This document shows, piece by piece, positions 34,113 to 45,408 of a stretch of DNA of 64,000 nucleotides. The DNA lies in NCBI RefSeq assembly GCF_048544455.1, contig NC_133537.1, forward strand, positions 312,810,238 to 312,874,237. The letters run 5' to 3'. How positions within the stretch are numbered: the first letter of the stretch is position 1; each line of letters starts with the position of its first letter. Made by a program: the position numbers and the translations under genes. This DNA is from Silene latifolia (taxonomy: Eukaryota > Streptophyta > Magnoliopsida > Caryophyllales > Caryophyllaceae). Below the pieces are notes generated by a model. It did not search any database, had not been told where the DNA came from, and saw nothing but the letters and a program-made list of their open reading frames with translations.

Positions 34113-34126
34113 ATACCGAGCAACCA

Positions 34127-35581
34127 TTGGAGGAACCAGTTCCTTCAATCCCGGCTGCGGTTAATATTCCTGAGGAACCTAGGAGGTCGGGTAGAGTCTC
34201 TATTCCTCCGAACAGATACATTGGTATGGTCGAGGAACATGACATAGATGACATTCTGCTCTTAACGAGTAGTGAACCCGCAACCTATAAAGGTGCCATG
34301 ACTAGTTCCGACTCAAAGCTATGGCTTGAGGCCATGCAATCCGAGATGGACTCCATGTATGAGAACAACGTATGGGATCTTGTTGACTTACCTGCTAAGG
34401 TTCGTCCCCTTCAATGCAAATGGATTTACAAGATAAAGCATTCTGTGGAAGGTCAACAAGATATCTATAAAGCACGACTAGTTGCTAAAGGTTTCACCCA
34501 AGTGCCAGGCTTGCACTACGATGAAATTTTTGCACCCGTAGTCATGCTGCGTTCCATTCGGATTATCTTAGCGATTGCCGCTTTTCATGACTATGAAATT
34601 TGGCAGATGGATGTGAAAACCGCCTTCTTAAACGGTTATTTGGAGGAAGAGTTGTACATGGTACAACCCGAAGGTTTCATCGATCCTGAACATCCTAAGA
34701 AAGTGTGCAAGCTTAAGCGTTCCATTTATGGACTTAAGCAAGCTTCTCGGAGTTGGAATCATCGTTTCGACCAAGTGATAAAAGAAAATGGATTTACTCG
34801 ATCGGTCGAGGAACCATGTCTATATATCAAGTCGAGTAGGAGCAAGATTGTCTTCCTAATATTGTATGTTGATGACATACTCCTGATTGGGAATTACATA
34901 CCTCTCTTAACTTCGGTAAAAGTATGGTTGAAGAACCATTTCCAGATGAAAGATCTGGGTGAGGCACAAAGAATTTTGGGCATCCGTATCTATCGAGATA
35001 GATCACGTCGGATATTATCTCTCAGCCAGGAGTCTTACATAGACAAGATCCTAGAGAGATTCAGCATGACTAACTTCAAAAAGGGGTTTCTTCCTATGGC
35101 TTCAGGGGTGCATTTGAGCAAGTCTCAGGCACCAGAGACACCGGAAGAGAAAGAGCGCATGACACGGATTCCTTATGCCTCGGCAATAGGATCAATCATG
35201 TATGCCATGATATGCACACGTCCGGACGTGGCATATGCATTGAGTATGACAAGTCGATTCCAACAGCATCCAAGAGAATCACATTGGATGGTTGTCAAGA
35301 ACATTCTTAAGTACCTACGGAGGACTAAAGATTGGGCATTGACTTATGGAGGCGAACAAAAGCTATGCGCAACCGGTTACGCAGATGCTAGCTTCCAAAC
35401 GGATCGAGATTACTCGAAATCTCAGCCTGGATTCGTTTTTACTCTTAATGCGCCAGTCGGTGGAAGAGTTCCAAACAAAGTGTTACAGCAGATTCTACGA
35501 TTGAGTCCGAGTACTATGCCGCGTCCGAAGGCGCAAAGGAAGCGATATGGATGCGTCAATTCTTACAAGGACTATCTGTAG
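34127..35581 (+). pseudogene. Copia reverse transcriptase (RVT_2), 3' frameshift
   Basis: A 484-residue frame. The linker RSGRVSIPPNRYIG is followed by the RVT_2 domain: LQCKWIYKIKHSVEGQQDIY, IWQMDVKTAFLNGYLEEELY, KLKRSIYGLKQASRSWNHRF and the catalytic LYVDDILLIGN. It continues to the connection region RPDVAYALSMTSRFQQHP and LKYLRRTKDWALTYGG. A frameshift near 35470 replaces the expected RNase H entry with unrelated residues, and RNase H resumes in the next frame at 35551. Relative to integrase it is shifted by one frame. Confidence 0.9.
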
Positions 35582-35973
35582 TGCCTAGTTCGAATGACCC
35601 GATCACCATCTATTGCGACAATAGAGGTGCCATCTTCCAGGCTAAGGAGCCTAAGTCTAGCAACAAGTCGAGACATGTACAACGGAAAGCTCATCTAATC
35701 CGAGATTACGTGGAGCAAAAGGAGGTAGTGATAGAAAAGATTGCTACAGATGATAATATAGCAGATCCTCTCTCACTAAACCATTACGACAAAATAAGCA
35801 TGAAAGGCATGTTAATTCCATGGGAATTAAACGTGTTCCTGAGTTGTAGTACTCTTTTATGGATTAGATTCATTCTCTTTTGTACTCTATACGACATCAT
35901 CGTTTTGATATTTATATATTTTGTTTTTCATGTGGATTTGTACGACAATTTTGAACACCACAAAGTGAACTGA
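35551..35973 (+). pseudogene. Copia RNase H remainder
   Basis: Begins MRQFLQGLSVVPSSNDPITI and contains YCDNRGAIFQAKEPKSSNKS and HLIRDYVEQKEV, the end of copia RNase H. Homology ends near IADPLS (~35775); the rest of the frame is downstream noncoding sequence. The catalytic start of the domain lies in the frameshifted part upstream. Confidence 0.85.
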
Positions 35974-36605
35974 ACAAACATTATAATTTTGGTCCTTAAT
36001 TGCCCACGTGAGCTGATAACTCTGGCAATTATTTTGTGACGTTGGTTGATGGTGGGTTCAACGAGCCATAAGTCAAACGGTTGACTGACCAATCACAGAG
36101 GCGAGTTATACGGATATCTCGTAGGACACAATTGTGACAACGACGTGGAGTCCTAAAATGTTTTATAACATTCGGTGCCAGGTCGTGGATAGGACCTCCA
36201 TGGTGATCCTAAGAGTCGATTCTTTTAACTATCGACTGTCTCTTGAGACTAAGGCAGATCTTGGGTGACTTTGGTTTCTCTCTCACGGTCATCCGTAACA
36301 GGGGGCCAAGTAGATTGTTTCGGGTCATTTCATCTTCGTGCTTAGATCGGCAGGAGTCGAGTTGAAGGAAATATTCGGCCTTTATCGTGTACTCGATATT
36401 TCTCGGGGCCACTCGAGGAGTCAGAATCGAAATGCATGGCCATGCTCGAATACGGATTCGTTTTTATCAGTTAAGTTACTCTCTAGTCAGGGAAACCACT
36501 CTTGATACTGGATCGATTGTAAAAATACGACCTTTGCGGATACGGATCGCAAATTGTTTTACATTGAGTGGGAGAAATTTTAAATGGATATGAGAATCGG
36601 TTATC
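35974..36605 (+). other. 3' untranslated region of the 29.0 kb copia
   Basis: About 630 bp between RNase H and the polypurine segment. The short ORFs on both strands have no domains. I see no gene. Confidence 0.65.
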
Positions 36606-36709
36606 GCACATACACTTGTACGGACAAGTGGGAGTTTGTTGGAGCGGTGTCCTCCAGTTAGTGCGGATAACGTCATTGCACATACACTTGTACGGACAAG
36701 TGGGAGTTT
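36606..36709 (+). repeat. Duplicated 32-bp polypurine segment with a 41-bp LTR start between
   Basis: Positions 36606-36637 and 36678-36709 are identical 32-mers containing CGGACAAGTGGGAGTTT, the polypurine tract. After the first comes TGTTGGAGCGGTGTCCTCC..., an LTR-start-like stretch of ~41 bp that differs from this element's own LTR. After the second comes the actual 3' LTR. Confidence 0.9.
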
Positions 36710-37235
36710 CTTTGGGTGGTGTCCTCTCTGATTAGTGCAATGACATATAAATCTCTAAAAGGATCAAAGGGTATACTTTTGTATTATTATCAGTTGGTCC
36801 ACGTTTATCAATAACGGTTGGCTTGCTAGATAAGTTTGACGTTATTGTCATACTGATGGCGGTGATCAACTGGTCCCTAAAAGTCACACCTATAGGATAC
36901 GTTTGAGAGATGTGACGGTATGAAAATACAGTCATGTTGATGCCTAATATGACTAAGCAGTTAGTCGAAGTTATTGACTAATAATTAGTCAAACGCGATG
37001 TTGAGATAATTATTTAATACAGATTAAATAATACTGGCTAATGTGAATTAAGCGGTTAATTCGTAAATTGAATATAAACGATTATATTTAATTAATGTAT
37101 ATTGAATTAATTATACAATATTGTCATTGTCGGACAAGTATTAATATATCGACTGAGTCATGTTACTAGTTGATATTTTAATAACCGATAACCGATGACG
37201 ATTTATAATAAAATCCCGTCATATACATTTTAGCA
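36709..37235 (+). repeat. Shortened 3' LTR of the 29.0 kb copia
   Basis: Matches 29046-29566 closely, apart from a degraded start (TCTTTGGG where the 5' LTR has TGTTGGGG) and a 7-bp duplication (CCGATAA) near 37190. It ends ...TTTTAGCA, lacking the last 455 bp of the 5' LTR, and the GAATG target duplication follows at once. Confidence 0.87.
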
Positions 37236-37240
37236 GAATG

Positions 37241-37361
37241 TTATACGAATATCAAATTTTTATAATTTTTAATAATGTGTAACTAAAGATATTCACTTGG
37301 CAAAAGGTGCATCGGCAAGTGTGATTAAGCAACTGTTACCTTTGGTTTGGATTAGAGGGAG
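37241..37361. mobile_element. Stowaway-like MITE, right part
   Basis: Ends GGTTTGGATTAGAGGGAG, the reverse complement (one or two mismatches) of the left terminus at 28910, then TA. It completes the MITE interrupted by the copia element. Confidence 0.85.
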
Positions 37362-37474
37362 TACACTTTTAGAAGTAATCCCATGTAAAATTTCTCGCTA
37401 TCTTATAAATGAAGATTATGATACTCTTTGATTATTTTTTTTCTACCTTCATGACGATAATATATGAAATTGAA

Positions 37475-37724
37475 AGGGCCTCCCAAAATTTTTTTGCACA
37501 GGGCCCCCAAAATATCAGGGACGGCCCTGGGTACATTCTATTGCCGAAAATGGATATTCCCGCTAAAATAATGCACTTGGGCTTATTGGTATTTGGTTTA
37601 GGGTTTGTTGGTATATTTTTTCTTTATGATTATATTACTATGTATTGACGATGTTAGAATTTTAATGTTTGTCCGCAATTTTTTTTTGTGTCACCCCTTT
37701 AGTCAAATCCTGCATCCGTCCCTG
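37475..37724. other. Two hAT-like termini (CAGGGACGG / CCGTCCCTG)
   Basis: The left block ends CAGGGACGGCCCTGG (37516-37530), preceded by GGGCCCCC-rich sequence typical of Tip100-like hAT ends. The right block ends GCATCCGTCCCTG (to 37724). The flanking 8-mers do not match, so I do not call them one element; they may be ends of two decayed elements. No gene between. Confidence 0.45.
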
Positions 37725-37930
37725 ATTTCAACCTAGTGTTGTTATTATTATCATCATTTTGTTAGGGTAAATTAATAACTTATACCATATATAACACACT
37801 TTTTCAAATCTTATAGTTAAGATAATTTTCTTGTAAAACTTATACCTAAAATTTTATTTTTATCTAAACTTACCCAAATGTACACAAAAGACATAAATTG
37901 ACGGTTTTGCCCTTACTAATTCACCCATCA

Positions 37931-38255
37931 GAGCATCCGCAAAGCTGAGGAACTTACCTCCCCAAATGCCCTCTCTTTCATCAAATGGGGATCCCTACCT
38001 TTGCACATACCTCCCCATAATATGAGGTTCCACCGTTTTTAGGGGAGGTCCCCAAAGAAAATGTAAGGTTAATTTGTATACTTTTGGGGAGGTTTTCAAA
38101 TTTTTAGGTGTAAATTAATATTGTTGGGGAGCCCCATTGTTGCATAGATGTAGATTTAAATTGGGGAGGATAGATGGAAAAGTTAGTGGAAAATGAGGTG
38201 GACGAATAAAAGAAAGAGAGATAAAATATGGGGCACCTCACCTTTGCGGATGCTC
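37931..38255. mobile_element. MITE with GAGCATCCGCAAAG ends
   Basis: A perfect 14-bp terminal inverted repeat at 37931-37944 and 38242-38255, flanked by TCA on both sides (3-bp duplication, as in PIF/Harbinger-type MITEs). Length 325 bp. Confidence 0.8.
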
Positions 38256-39102
38256 TCATTCCCCTTTCCCCACAACATCAATTTTGTGCTCTCATCCATC
38301 ACCACAACCCACCTATTCCCCTTGTCGGCACCACCACTAGTGTCGCCCTGTCGGGTTTCCACCGCAGGTGCCCTCTCGACGGCGGGCCCTCCTTCGCCAA
38401 TTAACCACCCATAACCTCCCAAATCCAAATCCACGACACCAATGTCCACCACAAACCAAAGCTCACAACCTCATCTACCTCATCTACACCCAACTACCAT
38501 TATTTCACCATTACAACATCAACCTTCACCTCATCCACGCCTGAGTTTTTTTAGTGTGGAGGCTGAAATGGAATATGAAAAAAATGAATGATTAAACAAT
38601 GACTTAACTGATCTATTTTCTAAAGTGAAATTGAAGACGTCGGAGCTAGTTGGGAAGGTAAACATGAGAACTTTCTCAGGGTTAGACAAGATTTGAGGAG
38701 TGACAAACTCAATCAAATCACGCAGAAAAATTGTTCCTCAAACACCTATTAATGGGCCCTCCCGCAATGCTTTGATGTCAAAGAACAATAGAGCTACATC
38801 TGACCAATGTTTTATTAAAGTTGAGTAAGCTGTATGAGTTTAATTGTGTTGAATTTAAAAAAAACGATTTTTTTCACATGGCTGAAAGAAGACGGGACGT
38901 GGTCGTGGTAGGTTGGGAGTGGCTTTAGGAGGGTTCGTTGGTAGGATGACAATCGTGGACTCGTGGGTAGGCGGTGCTCATGGTTTGTGGTGGTGGTTAT
39001 GGTGGATGTTTGGTTAATGGTTTAATGGAGTAGGGAAAAGGTGGTCATGTTTAATTAGTAGGGGTAAAATGGTCTTTTTATGTCCTTTGTTGAGATTTGG
39101 TA
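38256..39102. other. Interior of the TIR element, no gene recognised
   Basis: C-rich and then G-rich low-complexity sequence. Open frames on both strands are short and compositionally biased (Pro/Thr/His- or Gly/Val-rich). I see no domain. Confidence 0.5.
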
Positions 39103-40127
39103 TCTTCTATATATTAATGCAAGAATATTTAAAGGCCATAGGTGAAGCCACATCACCATACATTTTTCAAATAAAAATTAAAAATAACAAAATATAAAGA
39201 AAAAAATTTAGGATAAATAACGTAGGAGTCCACTTTGTGTTCAACCATTTCCCCACATCCCCCATGACCCCATCCCCACGTACCAATGAAGAGAAGTTTT
39301 ATTTTGATAATTTCTCCATCAAATCATTATCTTCTATATATTTATGCAAGAACATTTAAAGGCCATAAGTGAAGCCACATCACCATACATTTTCCAAATA
39401 AAAATTGAAAATAACAAAATATAAAGAAAAAAGTTTGGAGTAAATAACGTAGGAGCCCACTTTGTGTTCAACCATTTCCCATCCCCACGTACCAATGAAG
39501 AGAAGTTTTATTTTGATAATTTCTCTATCAAATCATTAATTTCTTCTAATATTATAAATAAATTATAATAATTTCTTCTAATATTATAAATTATAATTAT
39601 AATTATGTCATTATAAGATACTTTGTATCAAGGAATGTAAAATGTAGTGTAATACATGTACTCCGTAATATTTAAAAGATATGTCAGACATTATTTTTAT
39701 ATAATGCTAGAAGAAAAATATATTTTTTATGTATAATTACATACACATAACCATGTGAAATTGTGATAAAAAAAAAGTATATGTATTTCGATACGACGGC
39801 TTAATATGCTTTTGTTATACTCGTATTATGAGACAAAAATGTATTTTTACTCCTTTTTCCCCGAATTTATATCACATTTATAATTAAAAAGTTAAAAACA
39901 TATTTTCACGACATATATACTATGCAAATGTGTCTTTTGTTATATAATTTTTTTCATATTAGTTTTTCACACTTTAGTTAATTGTTATGACGAGTAATAC
40001 ACAAATACCACAAAAATTGAAACATAAATCCGTGTTCTATTTAGAGAAATTAAGCTTTTCAAATATATTTAAAATATTATATCTTTGAAAAACATACCCG
40101 TGCATTTTTACACAGGGTTAAAACTAG
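39103..40127 (+). mobile_element. Non-autonomous Helitron with duplicated 5' segment
   Basis: Starts TCTTCTATATATTAATGC after A and ends AAACTAG before T. Just before the end is a decayed hairpin, CCCGTGC...CACAGGG (40097-40117). The first ~227 bp are tandemly repeated: a second head starts at 39330 and runs to ~39535 (with a small deletion). No protein coding. Confidence 0.75.
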
Positions 40128-40305
40128 TTACGTTTAGAAGAAAAAACTAATTTAGGTATCAATTTTCAAAAAAAAATTATCTTAGGTATAAGTTTTAAAA
40201 AATGACCTTATTTAAGGTATAAGTTATCAATTTACCCTTTTTTTATTAGTTCATGATAAATGATATTAGTAAATATATCGAAACACATCTTAGTTTTGAT
40301 TCTCT

Positions 40306-40464
<159 letters not shown>

Positions 40465-40548
40465 CGGCCTCTCTCTTCTTTCTCTCTCCTAAAACCTCTC
40501 TAAATCGACGATTCTTGCGTAGCAATCTACCGCTGAGTTTCCTCGATC

Positions 40549-41748
40549 ATGGCCCGGGGCCGGCCGCCGCGAGCCATGGGTCCTCCACAACCTATTGGCT
40601 CTACTGAGACGTCTTTGTGTCATCCGGTGCTCTTTGTTGCATCATCTGGTCTTCGCCTACTAAGCGCTGGAATTCAATCGGAGGCTGTGAATCCCACCGA
40701 TGCCGCTGCTTCTAAGGATGCTGGTGTCCCAAACCCTGCAAAGGAGGTCCCTAAGAAGACTTACTCTCAGATTCTTAAGAACTCTTCAAAAGGTATGAAC
40801 CTTTCTTTTGTTCAACCTGAGGCGAATTCGACTATCACTATTGATGAGGAGGATATTGCTCAGGAAATTGAGTACTGGCAAACTACTCTGGTTGGTACTG
40901 TAATGGGTAAACAGTCGACTCTTGTGCAGATTGAAACCCTAGTATCTAAGTATTGGACTCATATTACCACGCCTGAGATCATGTATTTTGCTAAAGGGTG
41001 GTATTATTTTAGGTTTGCTAGTGCGGAGGATATGCAGAAAATTCGTTCTGATACCTGGAATGTTAGTGGTTTTCCATTAGTGTTCAAGCCTTGGAGTCCA
41101 ACTGTGATAGATGAGTTAAATGTTACTCATGTGCCTGTTTGGGTTTTGTTTCCTAGCCTGGATCCTTGCTTTTGGTCTAAAGCAGCTTTAAGTAAAGTTG
41201 CCAGTGCTGTGGGGCATCCCATTTGTGCTGATGAGCACACTACTAACAAGACTAAGTTGGCTTTTGCAAGGATATTGGTAGATGTTGACCTTTCTAAGGA
41301 ATTGCCAAAAGCAATATAGATTGACTCTCCACATCGTGGTACACTTTTGCAAAAAGTGGAGTATGAATGGCTCCCACATTTTTGTTCTGTTTGCAAGAAG
41401 GTGGGCTATTCCAAAGAGAGATGCAATGTTGCTAACCCTAAGCCAAAAGTGGTTTATAAGCCTAAACCTACCAAGGTGCCAGAGAAAGTGGCTACTCCCT
41501 CTTCTCCAAAGGGTACAGCAAGCACATCAAAGCCTAAAACTGCTTCACCCAAAAAATCTGTAGCTGTCAACTTATCTAATAGATTTGTTGCTCTTCAGAA
41601 TGAACCTATCTTGGAACCAGCATTAGGCACTGTGGAAGTTGGAAGTGATCTTGATGAGGATTACCTGCCAGATGAGGATATCTTCACTGAGCAGGATGTG
41701 GCTTTGGTAGTGGAACCAGGGGGACCTTCCTCTTCTTTCTCCCAATGA
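40549..41748 (+). pseudogene. LINE ORF1 (DUF4283-type RNA-binding plus CCHC knuckle)
   Basis: The frame opens MARGRPPRAMGPPQPIGS and is interrupted by one in-frame TAG at 41317-41319. After it the same frame continues to 41748. Residues ~105-230 look like the DUF4283 domain of plant L1 ORF1 (VGTVMGKQST, YYFRFASAEDMQKIRSDTWN, VWVLFPSLDPCFWSKAALSK). The knuckle region after the stop reads CSVCKKVGYSKERC, with Tyr where the zinc-binding His belongs. The tail is Ser/Pro/Lys-rich and acidic. ORF1 proteins coat LINE RNA. Confidence 0.85.
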
Positions 41749-42617
41749 TTCTCTCAACGGAATATTAGGGGCTTAATGACCCTCTAAAACAAGCAGGAAG
41801 CACTCGGCTTTACATTTGGATAATAAAGTGGATTGTGGTGCTCTTATAGAGACTCATGTTAAGACTAGGGCACTCTTGGATATTTATGGTTCTACTTTTT
41901 CTAGATTTCAACTTACTCATAACAATGACTTGCATCCTAATGGTCGTATTTGGGTCTTACGGTCCCCTTTGTGATTACCCTCTTTGTCCTTTCAAAACCG
42001 CCAAACATATTCATTGTCAACTTGTCCACCTTGCTACTCAAAAAGTGTATGAGGTGACTTTTGTTTATACCTTCAATTCTAGAATTGAGAGGAGGATGCT
42101 CTGGCAGCAGCTTGTTTCTATCTCTTCTACAGTTTCCAATCCTTGGATTTGTATGGGGGATTTCAATGTTGTTTTAAATATGGATGAGAGACTGGGTAGT
42201 GACCATCTTCATCTTGCTGATATGAAGGACTTTGGGCACTATCTGGATACTTGTTCTTTGGTTGACCATCCTGCAACTGGTTGTCACTTTACGTGGAATA
42301 ATAAACAGGGAGATGGGTTAAAATGGGCTAAGCTAGATAGGATTCTGATTACTCCACAGTGGATAAGGGAGGTTGGGTCTACAGCTTCTTTTCTTACTGC
42401 TGGTATCTCAGATCATTCTCCTGGTCTTGTTGTTGTTCATACTCATAATGTTGTTCATAAGAAGACGTTTAGATATATGAATTGTTGGTCCCTTTCTCCT
42501 CATTTCTTGAGTTGTGTGAAGGATAACTGGCAGATGGGGTATGCTGGTGGCAGAATTCATACTCTCTTTCAGAATCTTAAACACCTGAAGAAGGCTCTAA
42601 GAACTTTACACTCTTAA
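41749..42617 (+). pseudogene. LINE ORF2, AP endonuclease domain
   Basis: The frame is shifted in the first ~100 bp (NIRGLN and an ALIETHVK-like phrase are split over frames) and open from 41856 to 42617. Diagnostic motifs are WICMGDFNVVLNMDER, GCHFTWNN, KLDRILITPQW and AGISDHSPGLV, the catalytic Asp/His signature of the APE fold that nicks target DNA. It is followed by the linker before RT. Confidence 0.87.
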
Positions 42618-43960
42618 TCCTTCAGTGCTCTAACTACCGAGTTAGGATCGCTAAGTTGGATCTTGAATCACAAACTAAACTTCATGAGTCCCCTCAGAAT
42701 GCTCGATTCTTTGGCTCAGAGAAATCTTCGCAAAGTTATATTCATTTGAAGACTGCTGAACTGCAGGATCTTAACTAGAGGGCTAAGGTTCATGATTTGA
42801 ATCTTAAAGATGCTAGCACTAAGTTCTTTTACTCTAAGATTGCTGCCAGGAAAATAAGGAATACTGTTGGGAGCATTCATGATGAGCATGGGGTTTTGAA
42901 AACAGGGTTAAGAGCTGTTGCTGATGGGTTTGTTGCATACTATCAGAACCTGCTGGGCACCTCTTCTCTGTTCAACCCCTCCTCCCGACTTTGTTCCAAA
43001 GCAAGGATTACTCTCTTTGGATGATCATGCTAGTCTCACTCAGTTGGTTCACACTAATGAAATTCTTACTGCATTAAAATCTGTGGACAGGAATAAAAGC
43101 CCTGGGATTGATGGTTATTCCTCTGGCTTCTTCCTGGATGCTTTGAGTATTGTTGGTCATGATTTTAAGGAAGCTGTCTATGAGTTCTTCCTTCATGGTA
43201 AGCTCCCTAAGTCTGCTAATTCTACTCTCCTTGTTCTTGTCCCTAAGCTTGACACTCCTCTCTTGTTAAGGACTTTAGGCCTATTATCACTTTGTACAAC
43301 TTTTTATAAGGTTGTTAGCAAAATTTTGGCCAATAGAATTCAGGGGGTGATGGATCAAATTATTAGACGACAGTGCTTTTGTGGCTCGGATGGATTTTAT
43401 CGATAATGCTATGATGGCTTATGAGCTTGCTTCCAAATATGGTAGAGCTTACCTTACACCTAGATGTCTTTTAAAAGTAGACATTAGGAAGGCTTTTGAT
43501 TCTGTCAATTGGGAGTTTCTTCAGCAAGCTATGCTTAGTTTTGGGTTCCCTCATGTCTTTGTTGGTTGGGTCATGGCCTGTATTACTTCTCCCTTCTATT
43601 CTCTCAGTATTAATGGTGGAGTGGAGGGCTTCTTTCCTGGCAAAAGGGGTCTTAGACAGGGTGACCCACTGTCTCCCTATTTGTTTGTCATCTGTATGGA
43701 GGTTTTGTCCAGGTTACTAAGAAGGCTACCTAGGTTTGATGGTTTTTCTTATCATCCTAAGTGTGTTGATTAAACCCGACTCATCCGGTGTTTCTTTGAT
43801 GATTTACTAGTCTTCACTAGAGGGGACCTCCTTCATTCAAGCCGTGGTCGCTACCCTCTCTCTTTTTGATAGTCTATCGGTCTTCGAGGCTAATCCTACT
43901 AAAACCATTTGTATTTTGGTGGGGTTAATCTGATCTTAAAAAGGTTATTCTGGATGCTAC
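42618..43960 (+). pseudogene. LINE ORF2, reverse-transcriptase domain, multiple frameshifts
   Basis: Spread over three frames (42797-43024, 42918-43406, 43381-43773). Recognisable are FFYSKIAARKIRNTVGSIHD, DRNKSPGIDGYSSGFF, LKVDIRKAFDSVNWEFLQQA and GKRGLRQGDPLSPYLFVICM. The catalytic FADD box follows after a stop near 43773 and reads FFDDLLVFTRG, so the Ala is replaced. With five or more breaks the enzyme cannot be made. The order and motifs are those of plant L1 elements. Confidence 0.88.
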
Positions 43961-45049
43961 TTGGGTTTAGTGAAGGAGACTTCTCTTTCGGTACTGGGCT
44001 TGCCTCTCTTTAATGCTAGGCTTGCTACTGACATGTACCAGCCTCTGTTGGATAAAATTAAGGGGAAAATTGCTCATTGGGCTAATCATTCTCTCAGTTA
44101 TGCTGGGAAGACCCTCTTGATTAACTCTATCATTTTTGGGATGCACAACTTTTGGGGGGCCAGTGTCCTTCTTCCTAAGGGTATCATTAAGAAGATTAAT
44201 AAACTTTGCAAAGATTTCCTTTGGGGGATTGATGATGGGGCCAGGAGACATGTCTTTCTCAGTTGGAAGGCTATTTGTCAACCAAAAAGAGAAGGAGGGA
44301 TTGGCATTAAAGAAGTTTTGAGTTGGAATTGTTCTCAGGTGCTCAAGTGGGTTTGGAAACTAATTGCTCGGCCACATAGTCTTTGGGCACTCTGGGTTAA
44401 TAGATATATTCTCAAGGGGGCTGATTTCTGGTCTGCTCAAGAAAGTATCAGCCACTCTTGGTATTGGAATAATGTTGTGAAAGTTAAGGACTTTCTCCTT
44501 GCTCGTGCTGGTTCTCATAGGATTGCTCTATTTGGGTTTCGCTTGTTTCGACTCTACCACTTTTCACACTGCAAAAATGTATCATTTGGTAAGACAGTCT
44601 TTGAAGAGGTGCATTGGTACTCTCTGGTCCATGATCGACAGTGTGTGCCTAAGCATTCTTTCTTTGGTGTTCTGGCTTTTCAGGATAAGTTGCCTACTAT
44701 TGATAACTTGGCTCACAGGGGACTTCATATGGTTAATAGATGTGCTCTCTGCTGTGCTCACAATGAAAGTGTGGAGCATCTGTTTTTTCAGTGTGCTTTC
44801 TCTTCACAGGTCTAGGCTCAGATTGCAGCATGGCTGCAGGCTTGCCCCTCTTCTCAGCTGGACCAGGTGGTTAGCTGGTATCTTACTCAGTGTCATGGGG
44901 TGCGTGCTGGACGTCAAAGAGCATGTCTTCTAGCTACAATGTACTATCTTTGGCATGAGCGAAATGGAAGAATTTTCAGGGGTGTCCTTAGTACACCTGA
45001 GTCTATTTTTATCCGTGTTAAATTTGTGGTTAACAATAGGTCTTTTTGA
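43961..45049 (+). pseudogene. LINE ORF2 C-terminal region with zf-RVT domain
   Basis: A 284-residue frame (43961-44815) with LSYAGKTLLINSIIFGMHNF, WKAICQPKREGGIGIKE and the zinc-binding end NRCALCCAHNESVEHLFFQC. It is cut by a TAG at 44813-44815 and continues to 45049 in another frame (YYLWHERNGRIFRG). This is the conserved tail of plant L1 ORF2, thought to aid RNA or DNA binding. Confidence 0.87.
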
Positions 45050-45179
45050 GTAGGTGTTCATTGTGGTTTTCTTGTTGTTTTTAGCTCTTGGGGGATCTCT
45101 CTGGTCTCCCTTGTAGAAAAGAGGAACGGATCTTGTACTTACTCTCTTTTATGTTATGAATAAGATCCATGCTTTTCTG

Positions 45180-45180
<1 letters not shown>

Positions 45181-45211
<31 letters not shown>

Positions 45212-45301
45212 AATAATAATAACAACAATAACAATAATAATAACAACAATAACAACAATAATAACAATAACAATAATAACAATAACAATAATAATAATAA
45301 C

Positions 45302-45336
<35 letters not shown>

Positions 45337-45349
45337 TAATAATAATAAC

Positions 45350-45384
<35 letters not shown>

Positions 45385-45408
45385 TAATAATAATTATTAT
45401 TATTATTA
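45181..45408. repeat. Poly(A) tract and (AAT/AAC)n microsatellite right of the LINE
   Basis: 30 A residues followed by ~195 bp of mixed AAT and AAC units, ending in TTATTATTATT. The Leu-, Ile- and Tyr-rich frames are artefacts. Confidence 0.97.

Larger units (their letters stand above)
29046..37235 (+). mobile_element. Ty1/copia element with a shortened 3' LTR
   Basis: 8190 bp inserted in a MITE, with a perfect 5-bp target duplication GAATG at 29041-29045 and 37236-37240. Order: 5' LTR (976 bp, up to the primer site), leader, gag, integrase, RT, RNase H, a tandem polypurine segment, and a 3' LTR of only ~527 bp that matches the first 521 bp of the 5' LTR. Coding regions carry stops and frameshifts. 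Confidence 0.9.
37764..40237. mobile_element. Terminal-inverted-repeat element (Mutator-like?) hosting other elements
   Basis: Left end GGGTAAATTAATAACTTATA and right end (reverse complement) GGGTAAATTGATAACTTATA. Imperfect similarity continues ~100 bp inward on both sides (AAACTTATACCTAA). Long imperfect ends suggest a non-autonomous Mutator-like element, but the flanking duplication is not clean. It contains a MITE (37931-38255) and a Helitron (39103-40127). The frames near 38183-38452 and 38531-38716 are not supported as genes. Confidence 0.6.

Noticed and set aside
37516-37724. A 209-bp hAT MITE with CAGGGACGG ends
   Set aside because: The flanking 8-mers do not match and sequence left of 37516 looks like the end of a different hAT-like element; kept only as two termini.
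37700-37740. A Helitron 3' end (TTTCAACCTAGT) here and a similar one near 19490-19513
   Set aside because: Only the last bases fit; there is no clear GC hairpin before them and no matching 5' end was found.
38183-38452. A small host gene in the TIR element
   Set aside because: Frames on both strands are biased and overlap the MITE end; no domain or gene structure.
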